DNA of 64,000 nt from Bryoerythrophyllum caledonicum (Eukaryota > Streptophyta > Bryopsida > Pottiales > Pottiaceae): the NCBI GenBank assembly GCA_963971425.1, contig OZ020517.1, positions 1,614,501-1,678,500 of the forward strand. The letters run 5' to 3'. Every line of letters begins with the position of its first letter. Position 1 is the stretch's first letter. Shown piece by piece: positions 11,116 through 22,746 of the stretch. The translations under genes were made by a program, and so were the position numbers. Below the pieces are notes generated by a model that searched no databases, was not told where the DNA came from, and saw only the letters and a list, made by a program, of their open reading frames with translations.

Positions 11116-13620
11116 ATGTTGAATCCGTCTCACGATGTGAAAGGCGGGACTGGACTGGACGACAGTAAGTTCTTCGATAGACCAAGCCAGAGGCGGAGGT
11201 GGGATGCATTCGGCGATCCAAAGTCACATTTCGAGTATACGCCGCTACGACGATCACGTTGGGACGCCAGCACCCAGGCCCCTTCGGAGCGTCAACGCCC
11301 TACAACATGCCCTACAACATGCCTGGAAGACAAGAGCTCGTCGATGCCAAGGCCCTTAACCTGCGATGTGAGCACTCAAGTTTCATCCTTGCGTCCTTCC
11401 CATAATGAGGACGATCACTCAAGTCCTTTACAGCCGGCATCGCGAATCGCTGGTGGCAATGGGTGTACTTGCTGTCCCTGCCCTCCAATTCCCTGCGTGA
11501 GACCGGTGGAATCTTGTCTACCCGGCTTGCACCAGAAATACGTGGACGCCTACGACACAAAAGGTCATGCCCCGGAAGGTCACCTTCCTGCTGGGTACCG
11601 AAAATTTGTGGAGCATGATGATCTCTATCTGCCTCCTATGCGTGTCCTCAGCCCAGCAACAACAGATCATGACGACCTGTATTTGCCTCTGAAGACAAAC
11701 GATTGCTCACCGCGAGACTGCTGCCCCCAGCGCATGTGTGATCCTGACCCAACCTATGGAGATATCTATCTGCCACTCTCAAGACCTTGCACCCCTGCTT
11801 TTCCCAAGGATCCCTGCCCTCCTCCTCCCTGCCCTCCTTCCCGGGATCCGCATAAAATTGTGTGTTCCTGCACACCGTACATCAAGAAACTGTCTGCCTG
11901 CCCTCCATCACCACCCGCCAACGACTGCAGCAGCTCAGCCTACATCAATAAATTATCTGGTTGCTCTCCTCCTCCATCTCGTCCTCCCTCGCCTCCCCCT
12001 AGCTGTCGCCCTTGCTGTCCTCCAGTTCAGAAGCAGTGTAGCGCAGTGTACATAGATGAGGTCCCCTCTCCTCCTCCCGGCACCCGTTACGTAGCGTGTC
12101 AAGAGTGTTTATGTCACAAGGATATCAGTACTCGTAGCCTTTGTGTCCCCAGAAAAATCAACCTTTGCCGAGACTGTGTCTGTCATTTAGGTTCTAGGAG
12201 TCCGTCCCAGGGGGTTACCGGTTCACCCAAGGGTTACCACATGCGATGTCTGGCCGGATTTCAGTCACCTGGCAAGCCTCGTTTTAAGCTCAACCAAAAT
12301 GCCCAGTGCCTGGAGTGTAAATCGCCTAATTCCTGCAAGGGCCCTCCCAACTGCAATCCCCAGTACATTGTGGAGACGCCCTTGTCGCGCAATTCAAGGA
12401 GGTCCAGATCTCCTACACCCAGACTAAGATCCAGGTCTCCTATGGGCGCAGGCAAGGTTTCATCAGGGTCGCCCCGGAGCTCAGGATGCTGCGACAGTCC
12501 GAAGGGCGGGAGCTCCAGCTCTAACAAATGTGGCGGGCCTCCCAAAGTGAGCCCCAAGCTTTTTGAAGATCCTTGTTGCTCTCCCTGCCGACCGCTACCG
12601 TCGTGCCGGCCCCTGCTCGCGGCCGAGATGCTTAGTGGAATGGAGGCATGTGTGAGCCAAGCCAAAGCCTGCGGACGCAGCCCTGCATCCTGCATGGATC
12701 CACGCTGCAATAGCTGCGACTGTCACAAGCCCAAGTGCCCACCTCCTTGTCGACCTGCTACGCCTTCTCCACCATGCTCACCTTGCAGCAAGCCGTCGCC
12801 TCCTCCCTGTAGACCGTCGCCCCCTCCCTGTATGCCCCTGTGTTTTGACGGTGACGTCCACAACCCCGCCTTCAAGACCTTCCAGGCGACAAGCCCACGA
12901 TGTAAGGACTGTGACTGCCACAAGCCGAAGAATTGTAAGCTCTCCTCGCAAATCTGCAAGTTCTGTCGAGGATCAGGCTGGTGTTACTGCGAATATCACA
13001 CAACCCTGCAGCTGATGACGGACTCGGAGGGTCAACCCTCGCCGCATCAGGACAAGCTGGAGGTGGAGAACACCAAGGGTTCTCAAGTCTCAGGTCTAAC
13101 ACCTGATAACTTGTACCGGAGCTCTCAGTTATCCGCCAGGAGCGCCAAGGTGGAGTTCAACGAATCACCACGTGATGAAGACACGGTGAAAGATGTGCGA
13201 CCCAAGTCTGATATCACCCAGATCTGCTGCTGTGGGGCGTGCGAATATACCAAGCCTCGGTTTCCCATGAAAACCGAATGCCCCTTCTGCAAACAAACAC
13301 ATTCCTGCTGCTGTGGAACGTGCAGCTGCCCAGTCCCAACATGCTCCAGCAAGGCGCCTCTCAACCTCTCTACACCAGCCTGCGGCGTGTCGGTGAACAA
13401 CAGCGGCGCCGCAACGGGGCGGGGCAGCACTTTTCCTTCCAGTCACAGGCCGAGATCCCTGTCCCAGATTTCAGCAAGGAAGAAGCTGGGGTTCGCCTCA
13501 CCAGACAAGTCCCCCCCTGCCAAATTATTCCCAACAGCCAGCTCGCACCTGTTAAGTGCAAGAATGTGCTACTCCAGTCCCAAGACGCGGGCGACAATCA
13601 AGACGCCTACAAGACGGTAG
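11116..13620 (+). CDS. Cys/Pro-rich repetitive protein, unknown function
   Basis: An uninterrupted 834-codon frame. I do not recognise the family. The N-terminus is basic and aromatic (RRRWDAFGDP, RRSRWDAS, residues about 25-60). Three acidic D-[DG]-[LI]-Y-L-P motifs follow (about 168, 186, 215), then three Y-I-[KND]-[KE] motifs set in Pro-rich spacers (about 255-320). Four CxxCxCH knots lie at about 328 (CQECLCHK), 351 (CRDCVCH), 531 (CNSCDCHKP) and 596 (CKDCDCHKP). A Ser-Arg cluster with SRSP repeats lies at about 424-446. The C-terminus holds CCCGAC (704), CPFCKQTHSCCCGTC (722) and a basic tail. There is no signal peptide or membrane segment. Regular Cys/His spacing suggests metal binding and SRSP/SPK motifs suggest phosphorylation; both are inference. 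The ATG at 11116 is preceded by CAG, so the true start could lie in an upstream exon. Confidence 0.78.
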   Translation: MLNPSHDVKGGTGLDDSKFFDRPSQRRRWDAFGDPKSHFEYTPLRRSRWDASTQAPSERQRPTTCPTTCLEDKSSSMPRPLTCDVSTQVSSLRPSHNEDDHSSPLQPASRIAGGNGCTCCPCPPIPCVRPVESCLPGLHQKYVDAYDTKGHAPEGHLPAGYRKFVEHDDLYLPPMRVLSPATTDHDDLYLPLKTNDCSPRDCCPQRMCDPDPTYGDIYLPLSRPCTPAFPKDPCPPPPCPPSRDPHKIVCSCTPYIKKLSACPPSPPANDCSSSAYINKLSGCSPPPSRPPSPPPSCRPCCPPVQKQCSAVYIDEVPSPPPGTRYVACQECLCHKDISTRSLCVPRKINLCRDCVCHLGSRSPSQGVTGSPKGYHMRCLAGFQSPGKPRFKLNQNAQCLECKSPNSCKGPPNCNPQYIVETPLSRNSRRSRSPTPRLRSRSPMGAGKVSSGSPRSSGCCDSPKGGSSSSNKCGGPPKVSPKLFEDPCCSPCRPLPSCRPLLAAEMLSGMEACVSQAKACGRSPASCMDPRCNSCDCHKPKCPPPCRPATPSPPCSPCSKPSPPPCRPSPPPCMPLCFDGDVHNPAFKTFQATSPRCKDCDCHKPKNCKLSSQICKFCRGSGWCYCEYHTTLQLMTDSEGQPSPHQDKLEVENTKGSQVSGLTPDNLYRSSQLSARSAKVEFNESPRDEDTVKDVRPKSDITQICCCGACEYTKPRFPMKTECPFCKQTHSCCCGTCSCPVPTCSSKAPLNLSTPACGVSVNNSGAATGRGSTFPSSHRPRSLSQISARKKLGFASPDKSPPAKLFPTASSHLLSARMCYSSPKTRATIKTPTRR

Positions 13621-15208
13621 CAAGCGACTTCAAACCTCATGGTGCAGCTTTGACGTTGAATCAGGTCAATCTACTTGCTGCTCTTGTCTACCCCCTCCAA
13701 ATTGGGTACTTCAAGTCATGAGCTTTACTTCAAACTTGGATTGCAGTCATGAAGTTCTTGAGGAGAGGTCTCCTTCACGGCCATCATATCACGGAAGAGT
13801 TCCTTGTGCTTCTCCGATTCTTTCTCCTAGCCTTGATGCGATGTGAAACTTTGAAGGACTTTCATGTGTACATCTGCGGCAATCTGCGAGTCCTTCCTGA
13901 CGAATGAGTAATTCATCCATGTACGTACTACTGTCTTGCTCAGAAGTTTTGCCAGAACTCGAAGGCCTCAATTTATTTTAACATGGAATCGCATTTTCAC
14001 TGAATATGAGTCAACACACATGTAATCTTTGTTTTTCTAGATTCCAGTACATACTAACAGTCAGTACGGGGTCAGTACCTACTAAATGAATGAAGTAAGA
14101 TTTTTCTTGTCGGGGAATAAAATAGCCCAGGTTGAAGTGCAGTACAAATACTTTCATAAAAGTATATTCAATAGAGCATCGTACAGAACCGCACAGAGGT
14201 ATTTTACAAGTACCAGAATTAACGGAGGCAGTATGTGATCATTCGCGTGATTATGGTAACCATGGTTAGAGTTAGCTACAGAGAATGCCGCACAAACTCA
14301 GGTAGATTCCATTGAGACTGGATCAACATTGACGTACCAAATAGTTGATTTCAAGTATATGCTTTCCAACAGATATCAATATACAGTGCCACTCAAAGAG
14401 TGCTTGATCAAGTGTAATTCATGCCACCGGTTGCGTAAAATAACTCTTGTTTAAAAGTGTAACACAAAGAGTGATTCAAGCAATTTCGAAAGTTAAAATA
14501 CTTCACCTATCCTAAGTAGTTATCCAGAAGTGTATTTTTGAAAAGAAGATCCAAGAATTTTCAGGCATGATTAACGTTGTTTATTGTTTGTCGTCTCTGA
14601 GCTGGAAATTATTCAGTTTCCCACCTGCAGATCCACTAGAGTAGATTACAACGTAATCACATCGTGTTTCTTTGTGTGCGTTGTCTACACTCTTGAAAAT
14701 TAATTTCATGCTTCTGATAATCAAATGAGAATCCGGATCTAATGAGATACACACAAAAACCGTACGCAGCAAATTTTTATACTGTAGCAGAGTTGCTCAA
14801 CAACTTGCGGAATAGAATATTAGTTCACGAAACCCAACATTTACAGGTAGAACTGTGTTTCTTAGATCATTGCAGCGACGTAGATTCTTCTGAACGAAAC
14901 AATTCGTAAACAATTCGAGAAAGGTCTAACAGGAATGAGGACGATTGCAGGCTTCAAATCATTGCAGCAAAGAAGATTCAATTGAAACCAACAGCTAGCT
15001 CTTTAGCAACACCGCGGTCAGTAACAAGAGGGATGACGTCAAACTAAAGAATTCAGACCATTGCATTAAATTTACACTCACATCAACATGAGGGATGTCT
15101 GGCAAAAAAGCCAGCCTCGCGCGCGCAACCCACGGTTACACCAAAACCTCTACCTCCTAGTCTCTAACCATACTCTACTCTCAAATGAATTGACCTGGTG
15201 TGTTCTCC
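13621..15208. other. 3' flank between convergent genes
   Basis: This holds the 3' untranslated regions of the Cys/Pro-rich gene (+) and of the methylesterase gene (-), which converge. No further coding unit or repeat is recognisable. Confidence 0.5.
14116..14121 (+). terminator. possible polyadenylation signal
   Basis: AATAAA lies about 500 bp downstream of the stop codon of the Cys/Pro-rich gene, and a TTTTTCTTGT tract lies just upstream. Plant poly(A) signals are loose, so this is only a candidate. Confidence 0.3.
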
Positions 15209-16991
15209 CTACAAACTGGAGAGGCAGAGGAGGTTCCTGAAGAGCTCCATGGGTGCCGAGAAGAACACCGCGTGGTCGCCATTGGGCATGCACAGCACCT
15301 TCTCGGGCGGGTTCGCGGCGATCATGGCGCCCTGATCGGCAGGCAGCACGCCCTTGTCCTTCCCAGTGCGGATGTAAAACCTCCTGACGATGCCATATCT
15401 GGCCGGCGTCAAAGGCAGGACCTCTGTTCCGGGGGCGTAAGGGGTGTCACACACCAACACCTTCGCCAAGTTGACGTACTGTAACACCATCAAAACCAAC
15501 CAATCAGGAATCAAGGCCTGAAAAGTCATGGTCCGACCAGTGAAGATTCATTCAGATGAGGTCATCGAACCAACAAGTGAATATTCATTCATAAAATAAG
15601 AACACAATGAAATCACTCGGTGAATATTCATTCGTAAGACATGACATTCAAACAGTCAAACCAACCAGTGAATACTCATTCATGACAAACGAAACGAAGC
15701 CTGAACAACAGTCATCGAACCTATCAATCTCATGAGTTAAAACATAGTCGGCGTGGAAAACAGCAGAGCTGATTACTCAGGTTGTTGCTTATTCTCCTAG
15801 CTTTAGGTTTGTTTCGGAGGCCTGCTCTAAACGTAAATATATTTAAATATATCAAGACTCTAATCTCGTTTTGACGTGCAAACAGCTTTTCGAAGTGGAC
15901 GATAATGACATCGACTTACCCGTCTCGGCGTCTCGGTGAAGTAAAACTCGTCCAACTTTTTCCGATTCAGAGTTGCAGACGTGGGAGTCGGGGAGCCATT
16001 CAGAGTCAGGTATCCCTGGTCCAGCAAGTTAGGGAAAGTCTACACCACAGATAAATGCCCAACAGTCAGAACCAGATCGATAAGATACTGCAAAGAGTAC
16101 TTTTCGCGAATGATTAGGCAGTTCAGAAAGCTCTCAAAAGCGTGGTTGGAACTGTCAAACGAATGAGTCTATCTTAATTTGAATCAATACAATTCTAGAA
16201 AATGACTTACAGTGTTAGGGAAAGCTCCGAACATCGACTGGTTGTAGGTCGGCGTGCAGGCCGAGAGGTAGATGGCTTTCAACACTTTCTCAGGGCATAG
16301 CTCCGACGCGTACGCAATGGATCCACCTCCCAAACTGTGGCCAACTAAGATCACCTGTAGTCATGAAATCGCCAATCAGTTTACGAGATGAAACGGACAC
16401 ATGATATTACTAAATGCATTGGCAGTTTCTCTTGGCTTTGGCAATTTAGATAGCTCTTTCCAAGCACGACGAATCTCATTCTGAAACTGCCGGAGAGATA
16501 AGTATCACCGTGGCATGCGTGTCTTCAGGAGAGGATCGGTTGGACTTACTGGCCCGGAGGCATTGGTGATGGCGTCAATAAGAGGCTGCGTGTACTGCGC
16601 AACAGTGGTCACATTATCCGCATCAGCTACGTTGATACCGTGAGAGGTCAGATCCACCGCAGTCGAGGTGTGGTTGTAGTGGGCGAGGAGCGTCATGATT
16701 TCGAACCAGAACCAGGCGCCGCCACCCATCCCATGCACCAAAATGAAGTGTTGGCTTGCGTACGAGGACACCTGCGCAAAGATACATAGAAACGTGTTAA
16801 CTGAACTTGTCAGATGAATATTCTTTCGTTATCTACGAAGAGACCCAGTACACGTCTGAGGTATCACTTACATCTGAGCTACAGCCGAGGTTGCCGTTGT
16901 CGCAATGGGTGGCCACCGCCATCTGAGAGCACAACATCATTGCCAATACGGCGAGGCCCCATCTTTGGGCAGAGGAAGTGAACTGTGCCAT
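15209..16991 (-). CDS. methylesterase / hydroxynitrile lyase-like alpha/beta hydrolase, secreted type
   Basis: Five exons, all joined in phase 0: 16991-16872, 16771-16550, 16354-16211, 16039-15920 and 15478-15209, giving 291 aa. Every intron starts GT and ends AG. The family (plant MES, polyneuridine aldehyde esterase, hydroxynitrile lyase) cleaves small methyl esters such as methyl salicylate or jasmonate, or cyanohydrins. Visible features: oxyanion motif HGMGGGAWFW after the first strand, nucleophile elbow GHSLGGG (Ser121), Asp243 in GKDKG, and His271 in GDHAVFF. The Asp-His spacing of 28 fits the family. Exon 1 (40 codons) encodes a signal peptide (MAQFTSSAQRWGLAVLAMML, then CSQMAVA), so the enzyme should enter the secretory pathway, unlike the mostly cytosolic seed-plant MES enzymes. 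Substrate cannot be read from sequence. Alternative: another alpha/beta hydrolase subfamily with the same core. Confidence 0.9.
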
Positions 16992-17285
16992 TTTCAGTTC
17001 CAGAGAAGTAGCGCTTATACCTGAATCCCAGATTCCACAATCACAACATTATGACACCGCAAGATGACCACAATAACCAAACTCGAAATCCTCCACAGCT
17101 ACTAACAGCTCTATAATCTGAACCACACCTGAGAAGAACCCTCGGAAGAAGAATACCACCAGCATATACAAGATGATAGAAGCATAAGTCTTGGAGGTTA
17201 TATTTCGAATTCACCGCCTATAAACTGAGTACGACTCCAGTAGACGCTGGACAGAGTAGCTTAGTGGGACATCTGGGACTCGAGG

Positions 17286-17297
17286 TCCATATATACA
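17286..17297 (-). promoter_or_regulatory. possible TATA box of the methylesterase gene
   Basis: Read on the minus strand this is TATATATGG, about 295 bp upstream of the ATG at 16991. That distance leaves room for a leader of roughly 260 nt. It is a candidate from sequence alone. Confidence 0.35.
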
Positions 17298-18383
17298 GGA
17301 GAATCAAACTGAAAAGTGGTACGTGTCACCTAATCACTTGCAGGTGGTCTCATTTACACGAAGCAGCTAAGTTTAGGACATAGGACAGAAGTTCATAGAG
17401 CTAGACCAAAAAAATCCTCTTGATGGAAAACGAGGACTCAAGAGTAAGGATGGTTTTGTGGTTTTGCTGATGAGAAAGTAAACTATCTTACCGATTTGAT
17501 ACTGTTGTGGGCGTCTCTGAGGACGCCTTTGGTTGTTCTGAAAGATTATTAAGCATCTCCACCGGGGGCATGGGGCCCCCATCCCGAGGTCTCGCTCTCG
17601 CCGTCCCGCGTTGAATGGGACGCCATATTACTGAAACACCCCGTGCGTCCCCTAAAATTCCAACGAACGTTAGTGGCAGGTGCAACTTTTATTCAATTTC
17701 ACACTCACTGATTCTGTTCACTGGCTGCGACATTCTCTGTTCGCGCGGCGACACTCACGTTGTCTTCCCCGCTGCTTCACATCACATTCACGTCCCGTTC
17801 TCCGGTGCTATTCCCCGTTCCCATTTCCCTGGTCCCGTTTTCCCGGTAGCGCTGGGAGTTTTCCGGCAGCCTCCCAACCGTGCACGCTCCACCCCTGCGG
17901 CCGGCCCGAATTTAGTAAAAAAAATTCGCAGCGGCCGGAGTTTTTCACGCCGGACCTCGTGCTTGTCTCTAACGTCGACCTGTCTGCCAAAATCCAAAAG
18001 TTGTGCTTTCACATGCAGTTAAAGTTTCTTTACTTAGGGTGACCACTTCTGTATGTAATACCTGGCTTCTATCCTTGTATTACTGCGGTTGATACTGAGG
18101 CGATCGAATCAACGCAATCACGTTGGTAACCTGCTTCGGAAAAAAGATGTTGCAATTTTGTGACATGGGGATAAGCATCAGGATCTAGAAATCCAGATGC
18201 GAGGATAAGCTTTCTAATCACCGCCTTCGCTGGCGTGAACATAATGGTCTCTCAAAAGAACCTGAAAACCTAAAGCTTTCATTAATGAATTGGGCAAAAG
18301 ATTACTGGAGCACGTGCTAACCTCCGAGCATGACGAGATTCACTGACATGCAGATCAATCGGCAACCTTTATGAATGTCGAGC
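17298..18383. other. upstream region with a GC-rich island
   Basis: About 17540-17960 is GC-rich (CATCTCCACCGGGGGCATGG near 17551, more CG-rich DNA to about 17950). The CATCTCCACCGGGG block recurs at about 28845, so it is probably repeat-derived. Short ORFs on both strands resemble nothing known. Confidence 0.4.
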
Positions 18384-18384
18384 T

Positions 18385-18900
18385 TTTAACCCCTAAAGGA
18401 CCAGTCCTTGTGCTTCACCAAAACCACCCCAAAACTACCACTTTTAGATGATATAATATTAGACTTATTCAAGTAATTATTTCTATTTTCAACCATTGGA
18501 TCTTCAAGCTAACTACTGCGAGACGACACCCTTAAATTCTCGTAAACTTTGACCGTACGGATAGAGAGATATATGCATTTGAAGAGTGCAATATTGTTTT
18601 ATCTACTATGCCTGGTACGTTGACTCAAGATAATGGCATATTTTTCCATCACAGATTGCATAAACTCAATGAATCTATGTAATACCTTGTGTTAGGTCAT
18701 TGCACGCTTAAAATCATAAGTAATGGAGGTGTTTACGATAAAAAAAATAAAAAAATAGACTTGCGATAACCAAGGGTATAGAAAGTGGCTCTTACTTTAG
18801 GAAAGCAATTTTATTTTTGAGATAGAGAAATAACTGTTGGATCTAAAATCCAAACAGTGAATATACTATATTTTCAAAAAAAATTGGACACCCTCCATTT
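18385..18900 (+). mobile_element. partial copy of the TTTAACCCCTAAAGG family
   Basis: The left terminus TTTAACCCCTAAAGGACCA and the following AAAACCACCCCAAAACTACC block match the start of the 23108 copy. An ACCATTGGATCTTCAAGCTA block also matches. I cannot find a right terminus, so the copy appears truncated. The right boundary given is approximate. Confidence 0.5.
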
Positions 18901-19960
18901 TGAATTACTTATGTACGAACCCGACCAGCGCGTAGGGTAATATAATAATCGGCCCAAGCACTTGTTTGGAATTACCTTGGTTCAACGGTAATAGAACCAC
19001 GAGGATGTTCGTTTCGACATAGATGACTTTTGCAGACACGCCTGCACGTCTGCACTCATGAAGTATTAGCTGGATTGAGGAGTGGTGCCAAGTTCTACTA
19101 CAGTACTTGCAACTCTCTGCGCAAGTGCACGATCACAGGCCAATTTCAGGCAGAAGCTATCCCATGCCGACGCTTTTTAACAGCCAAAAGGTGATGCACC
19201 ATTGCTTCCATAAAAAGTATGGATCCCCGGGCGGTCACTTCACCGGCGGCGATGGCTTCGGGCTTGCAGTGGGCTCCCACCTCTCAATGCCATGTACATT
19301 GCCGCGCGGATTTCAGGTCGGTTTGTAATTGGAGCTTGCTTCTCCCGTGCATGCAACGGATTCCTGTAAAGTGATGGCACACCTTAATCGGCTAAAATAA
19401 GTGAGGGATTCATGTTTATTAGTTTATCTCTTTTTCTACTCATGATATCAGTTGTAGCTGCTAAATGACTGACCCTACACGTTGGACTGTTTCTTACATA
19501 ATTAATTCAAAATGGAGACTGTCCAAAAAAAACTTCGAGGGGTTTGTCTGAAGTCATATCCATGGAACGGCAAGGTAATACTCATGTTATACTCATGTAA
19601 TACATAGGTGATACCCGTTGTTTTTGAACCATGGTGAATTGGAAAAAATAAATAATTTGGCTAGGAGTGTCCAAACCCGACCACTGTGTTTGGGTACATT
19701 TTTTTTTATAATCAGGTGTTTTTTACATGATTTTAAAGTCTACTAGGTTGGTCTTGTTTTGGAGTTGCACATTGATTGATCTCTCCAATGTTGCATATGG
19801 TGAACCTTTCGAGGTCCTATTTAAGATGGCTGGTACAAGAAGATAACCTGATGCTTTGGAAGGACACTAGATGATGTTTACACCACGCCCACCAGCCCGC
19901 CTACAGCGGGTCAATAGACTGCAAGACGCAAGACGCAAGACCTCGCTCGTCCTTATCAGA
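18901..19960. other. intergenic, no gene recognised
   Basis: A 73-codon ORF (19107-19328) has no recognisable motif. I see no terminal repeats. Confidence 0.5.
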
Positions 19961-19965
19961 GGTGG

Positions 19966-20200
19966 GCCCTGTCTTAATTACATGGGGTCATTTTTCTGGC
20001 CCTCTTATGTTGAGGGGTCCAAAGCTTTTTGGATTTTTTTTTGACAAATTTGAGGCCTACGGACATTGTTTGCAGTGGAGGACTCCCTCTTGCTATAAAT
20101 AGGTCCCCATCCAAAAAAAAATAAGGGCTAGGTTTGGCCTCACCACCTTGTCGCCCCCTCGGGTAAGGACAAGCAAGGGGATCAATTCTCCCTCGCCCAT
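19966..20200 (-). mobile_element. fragment of the GACAGGACATCC MITE family
   Basis: The block GTGGGCCCTGTCTTAATTAC, CTGGCCCTCTTATGTTGAGG and a later ATAGGTCCCC segment are the reverse complement of the interior of the element at 22747-23016. Termini are decayed. Confidence 0.45.
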
Positions 20201-20297
20201 TTTTCGAGATGGTGAAGAGTTGCCAGCTGAAGTTTCCAAGAGAGTTTTGCTCTCATGCATGTACATTCCTTGGATCAGAACGTAGATTGTTTATTTA

Positions 20298-20832
20298 GGG
20301 CCGCTTCACACTTGGTGGCGAAGTCGAGTGGCCGTTGATTTCCACCAATGAGATTGCTAGAATGGCCAGAGTCCGGACTTTGGGCCTTCACACTTGTGCC
20401 CACACTCCAAAAAACGTCGTCCTACATGGCAACACTTTTGGGTTGTTTTGGCGCCAAAGCGACGGCCTCTTGAGCAAAACTAGGGTCGCCCATTACAGTG
20501 GACTCAAACTACAATCGAGATTCCGTCAATTTTTTTAACCAAATAATAAAAAACTAACAAGATCTGGACCGTTAGATGAAGGAGGCCGAATTTTTGGCTA
20601 ATTTTTTTGGGTGATTTTTATTGGCTAATTTTTTTGGGCTGATTTTTTTGGCATAATGATATGGGCTTTGGACTTTGGACTTGGCCTTAGGGGCTTCACA
20701 CCACAACCGGCTGAACCTTCAATCTATATTATTTAATGTATTTTTTTGGCAATAAAGTTTGGCCTCTTGCCATAGTTTGGCCACTCATTTTGACAGACGG
20801 TCACTCGACTTGGGCATAGTGTGAAGCGGTCG
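20298..20832. mobile_element. 535-bp TIR element with TTA duplication
   Basis: The left end GGGCCGCTTCACAC mirrors the right end GTGTGAAGCGGTCG. A second block AAGTCGAGTGGCCG mirrors CGGTCACTCGACTT inside the right end, so the TIRs extend about 40 bp. TTA flanks both sides (20295-20297, 20833-20835). It is non-coding. The terminal and target pattern fits PIF/Harbinger-type MITEs. The interior at 20580-20660 has imperfect repeats of GGCTAATTTTTTTGGG. Confidence 0.68.
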
Positions 20833-21017
20833 TTAGATGTAGAGTTGCAGTTCAATCGGTGTTCAAGGAGGTCCTCAAAATGTAGCCGTGGAACAGAATT
20901 CCTGGACACTTTTCCACACCAAATTACGTGAAACATATTACGTCATCTTCTTTATTCATTTTCCCCTTTTTTGGAACAAATCTAACCGAGACCCAACTGC
21001 GAAAGAAACGCGAATCA

Positions 21018-21058
21018 CGTTTCCTTTGCATCTGGCGCGGCTAGATGCAAAGGAAACG
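21018..21058. repeat. perfect 16-bp inverted repeat with 9-nt loop
   Basis: CGTTTCCTTTGCATCT (21018-21033) is exactly complementary to AGATGCAAAGGAAACG (21043-21058). It could be a cruciform or transcript hairpin, or the remnant of a small foldback element. There is no adjacent gene. Confidence 0.85.
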
Positions 21059-22746
21059 CGAACGACAGCTTTTGTCAACTTTCAATCTACAATTTGACTT
21101 ATTATTTTAATTCACTATGGCTGGCAGTTGTGCATGAATCACAAGTCTATCATGCTACAGTTCTGGTGGATTCGGCAGCTGCCTGTTGAGCGTGCAGAGC
21201 TGGATCCGTTGAGATGAGGATCAATCGCGGCAATGCACATGTGCAGTACAGTACTTGTACTGTGAAGATTGGAAGGTTATCTCTTGGTAATTGTTCCGGA
21301 CTCTTCAACTGACTCATCTCATGTGCTCCAAATCCAGCACGTTTTTAACTACAGTAACAATTAGGTTTCTGTATCAGTAACGAGTGGCCTCGATCGTCCG
21401 CTTGGAAGTATCAACTTCGACTCAACGTTGATTCTCAGTCGGTCAATTCGATTGTTACACATACTTCTCGCTAGACTTTGAAGCAACTGCGGACTTCTCA
21501 ACCGCTAGACTGATGGGCAAATACTTGCAGGATTTGCAGCTAGGTACTGCAAACTGATAACAGAGCGTTGCCTATCGAGGAGATCAATTCATCTCTTGTA
21601 AATCCCATAGTTACGAGAAACAGTGAATAACTCCAGACATGAAGCAGCTTCTTCAGTGCCTCCCAAAAGTGATCGCATGTTTCAAAACTTTTCATGAATG
21701 CATCGTGCATCTTTTCATGAATGCATCTTGCATCTTTTCATGAATGCATTCAACACCGAGACATCCCATCTAAATAAAATTGGTTTATTTCTAATTTGTT
21801 TAATAACTCTATCCCAACACACAGACTAGAGTTCATGAACTCTAACAAAGTCAAGACGTGCCTTGACAATTTTGTCAAAATGATGCTCCAAGCACTCAAT
21901 GATATTCCAAAGGCTTGTTATTTGTCTTGATACATCTAGAGCAGTATCTGGACACTCTCTCCCTTGTCATTTGTAGCATACTTGATTGTTCCATCTCTGT
22001 ATTCAATAACTGTGACCTACCTCCACATGAACAATTTACATCAGGAAGATATATCTTTTCAGTATTGTGCAAAACTCCCCATGTTCACATGTTTGAGACC
22101 CTTCTATTTCTCTATACCCACACCCTCTTTGAAGTATAAAGCATACATTTTCTTGCTTCTCTTGAGATTATGTTCTCATCAATTTTTCTACAAATAAGGA
22201 AGACCAAGCACACAAGTTCTACACTCCAGACATTAAGTACTTATAAATGTATTCTCAATAAAATGCACAATATTAGTTGTGCGGTTACAAATCCAGTCAA
22301 ATGAACAAGATGACTTTTGGCCTTCCATTTCTACACGAGCACGCAAAAACATGTGTTTATCTTACTATTCAGGTCCCTAACTTGGAATAGAAATTGATTA
22401 AACTTTTATAATGGGACTTACATGTGTCAATCTACTCACATAGACAGACACACCCGGAAGAATTTCATAATGCATCTACTATTTTATTATTTTCCATAAT
22501 CAGCAATTAGGATATCTCTCTACAGCAGCTAGAAAGTGCTACCTATCTCAAGCTACAGCGCGCTGGAAAGTGCCACAAATTCAGGCTACAGCACACTAGA
22601 AACTGCCACCTATTCAATCTGCATTCAAACTCTATTATGTTTTGTTTTAGACGTTAGAAACTCTATTTTGTTTTAGACGTTAGAAACTGGTTCCGTATTC
22701 CTTCTGCAATCAAACTCTATTTCGTTTCGTGCCAAAAAAGCGATTT
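21059..22746. other. intergenic with short tandem repeats
   Basis: Three 23-bp units of CTTTTCATGAATGCATCNTG start at about 21688, 21711 and 21734. At about 22520-22620 a roughly 40-bp unit (CTACAGCNCNCTAGAAAGTG then CCACCTATTC) occurs three times. At about 22626-22690 a unit containing TTTTGTTTTAGACGTTAGAA occurs twice. No gene is visible. Confidence 0.55.

Noticed and set aside
12261-13446. Minus- and plus-strand ORFs of 75-160 codons overlapping the Cys/Pro-rich gene
   Set aside because: They are shadows of the GC-rich coding frame and have no recognisable domains.
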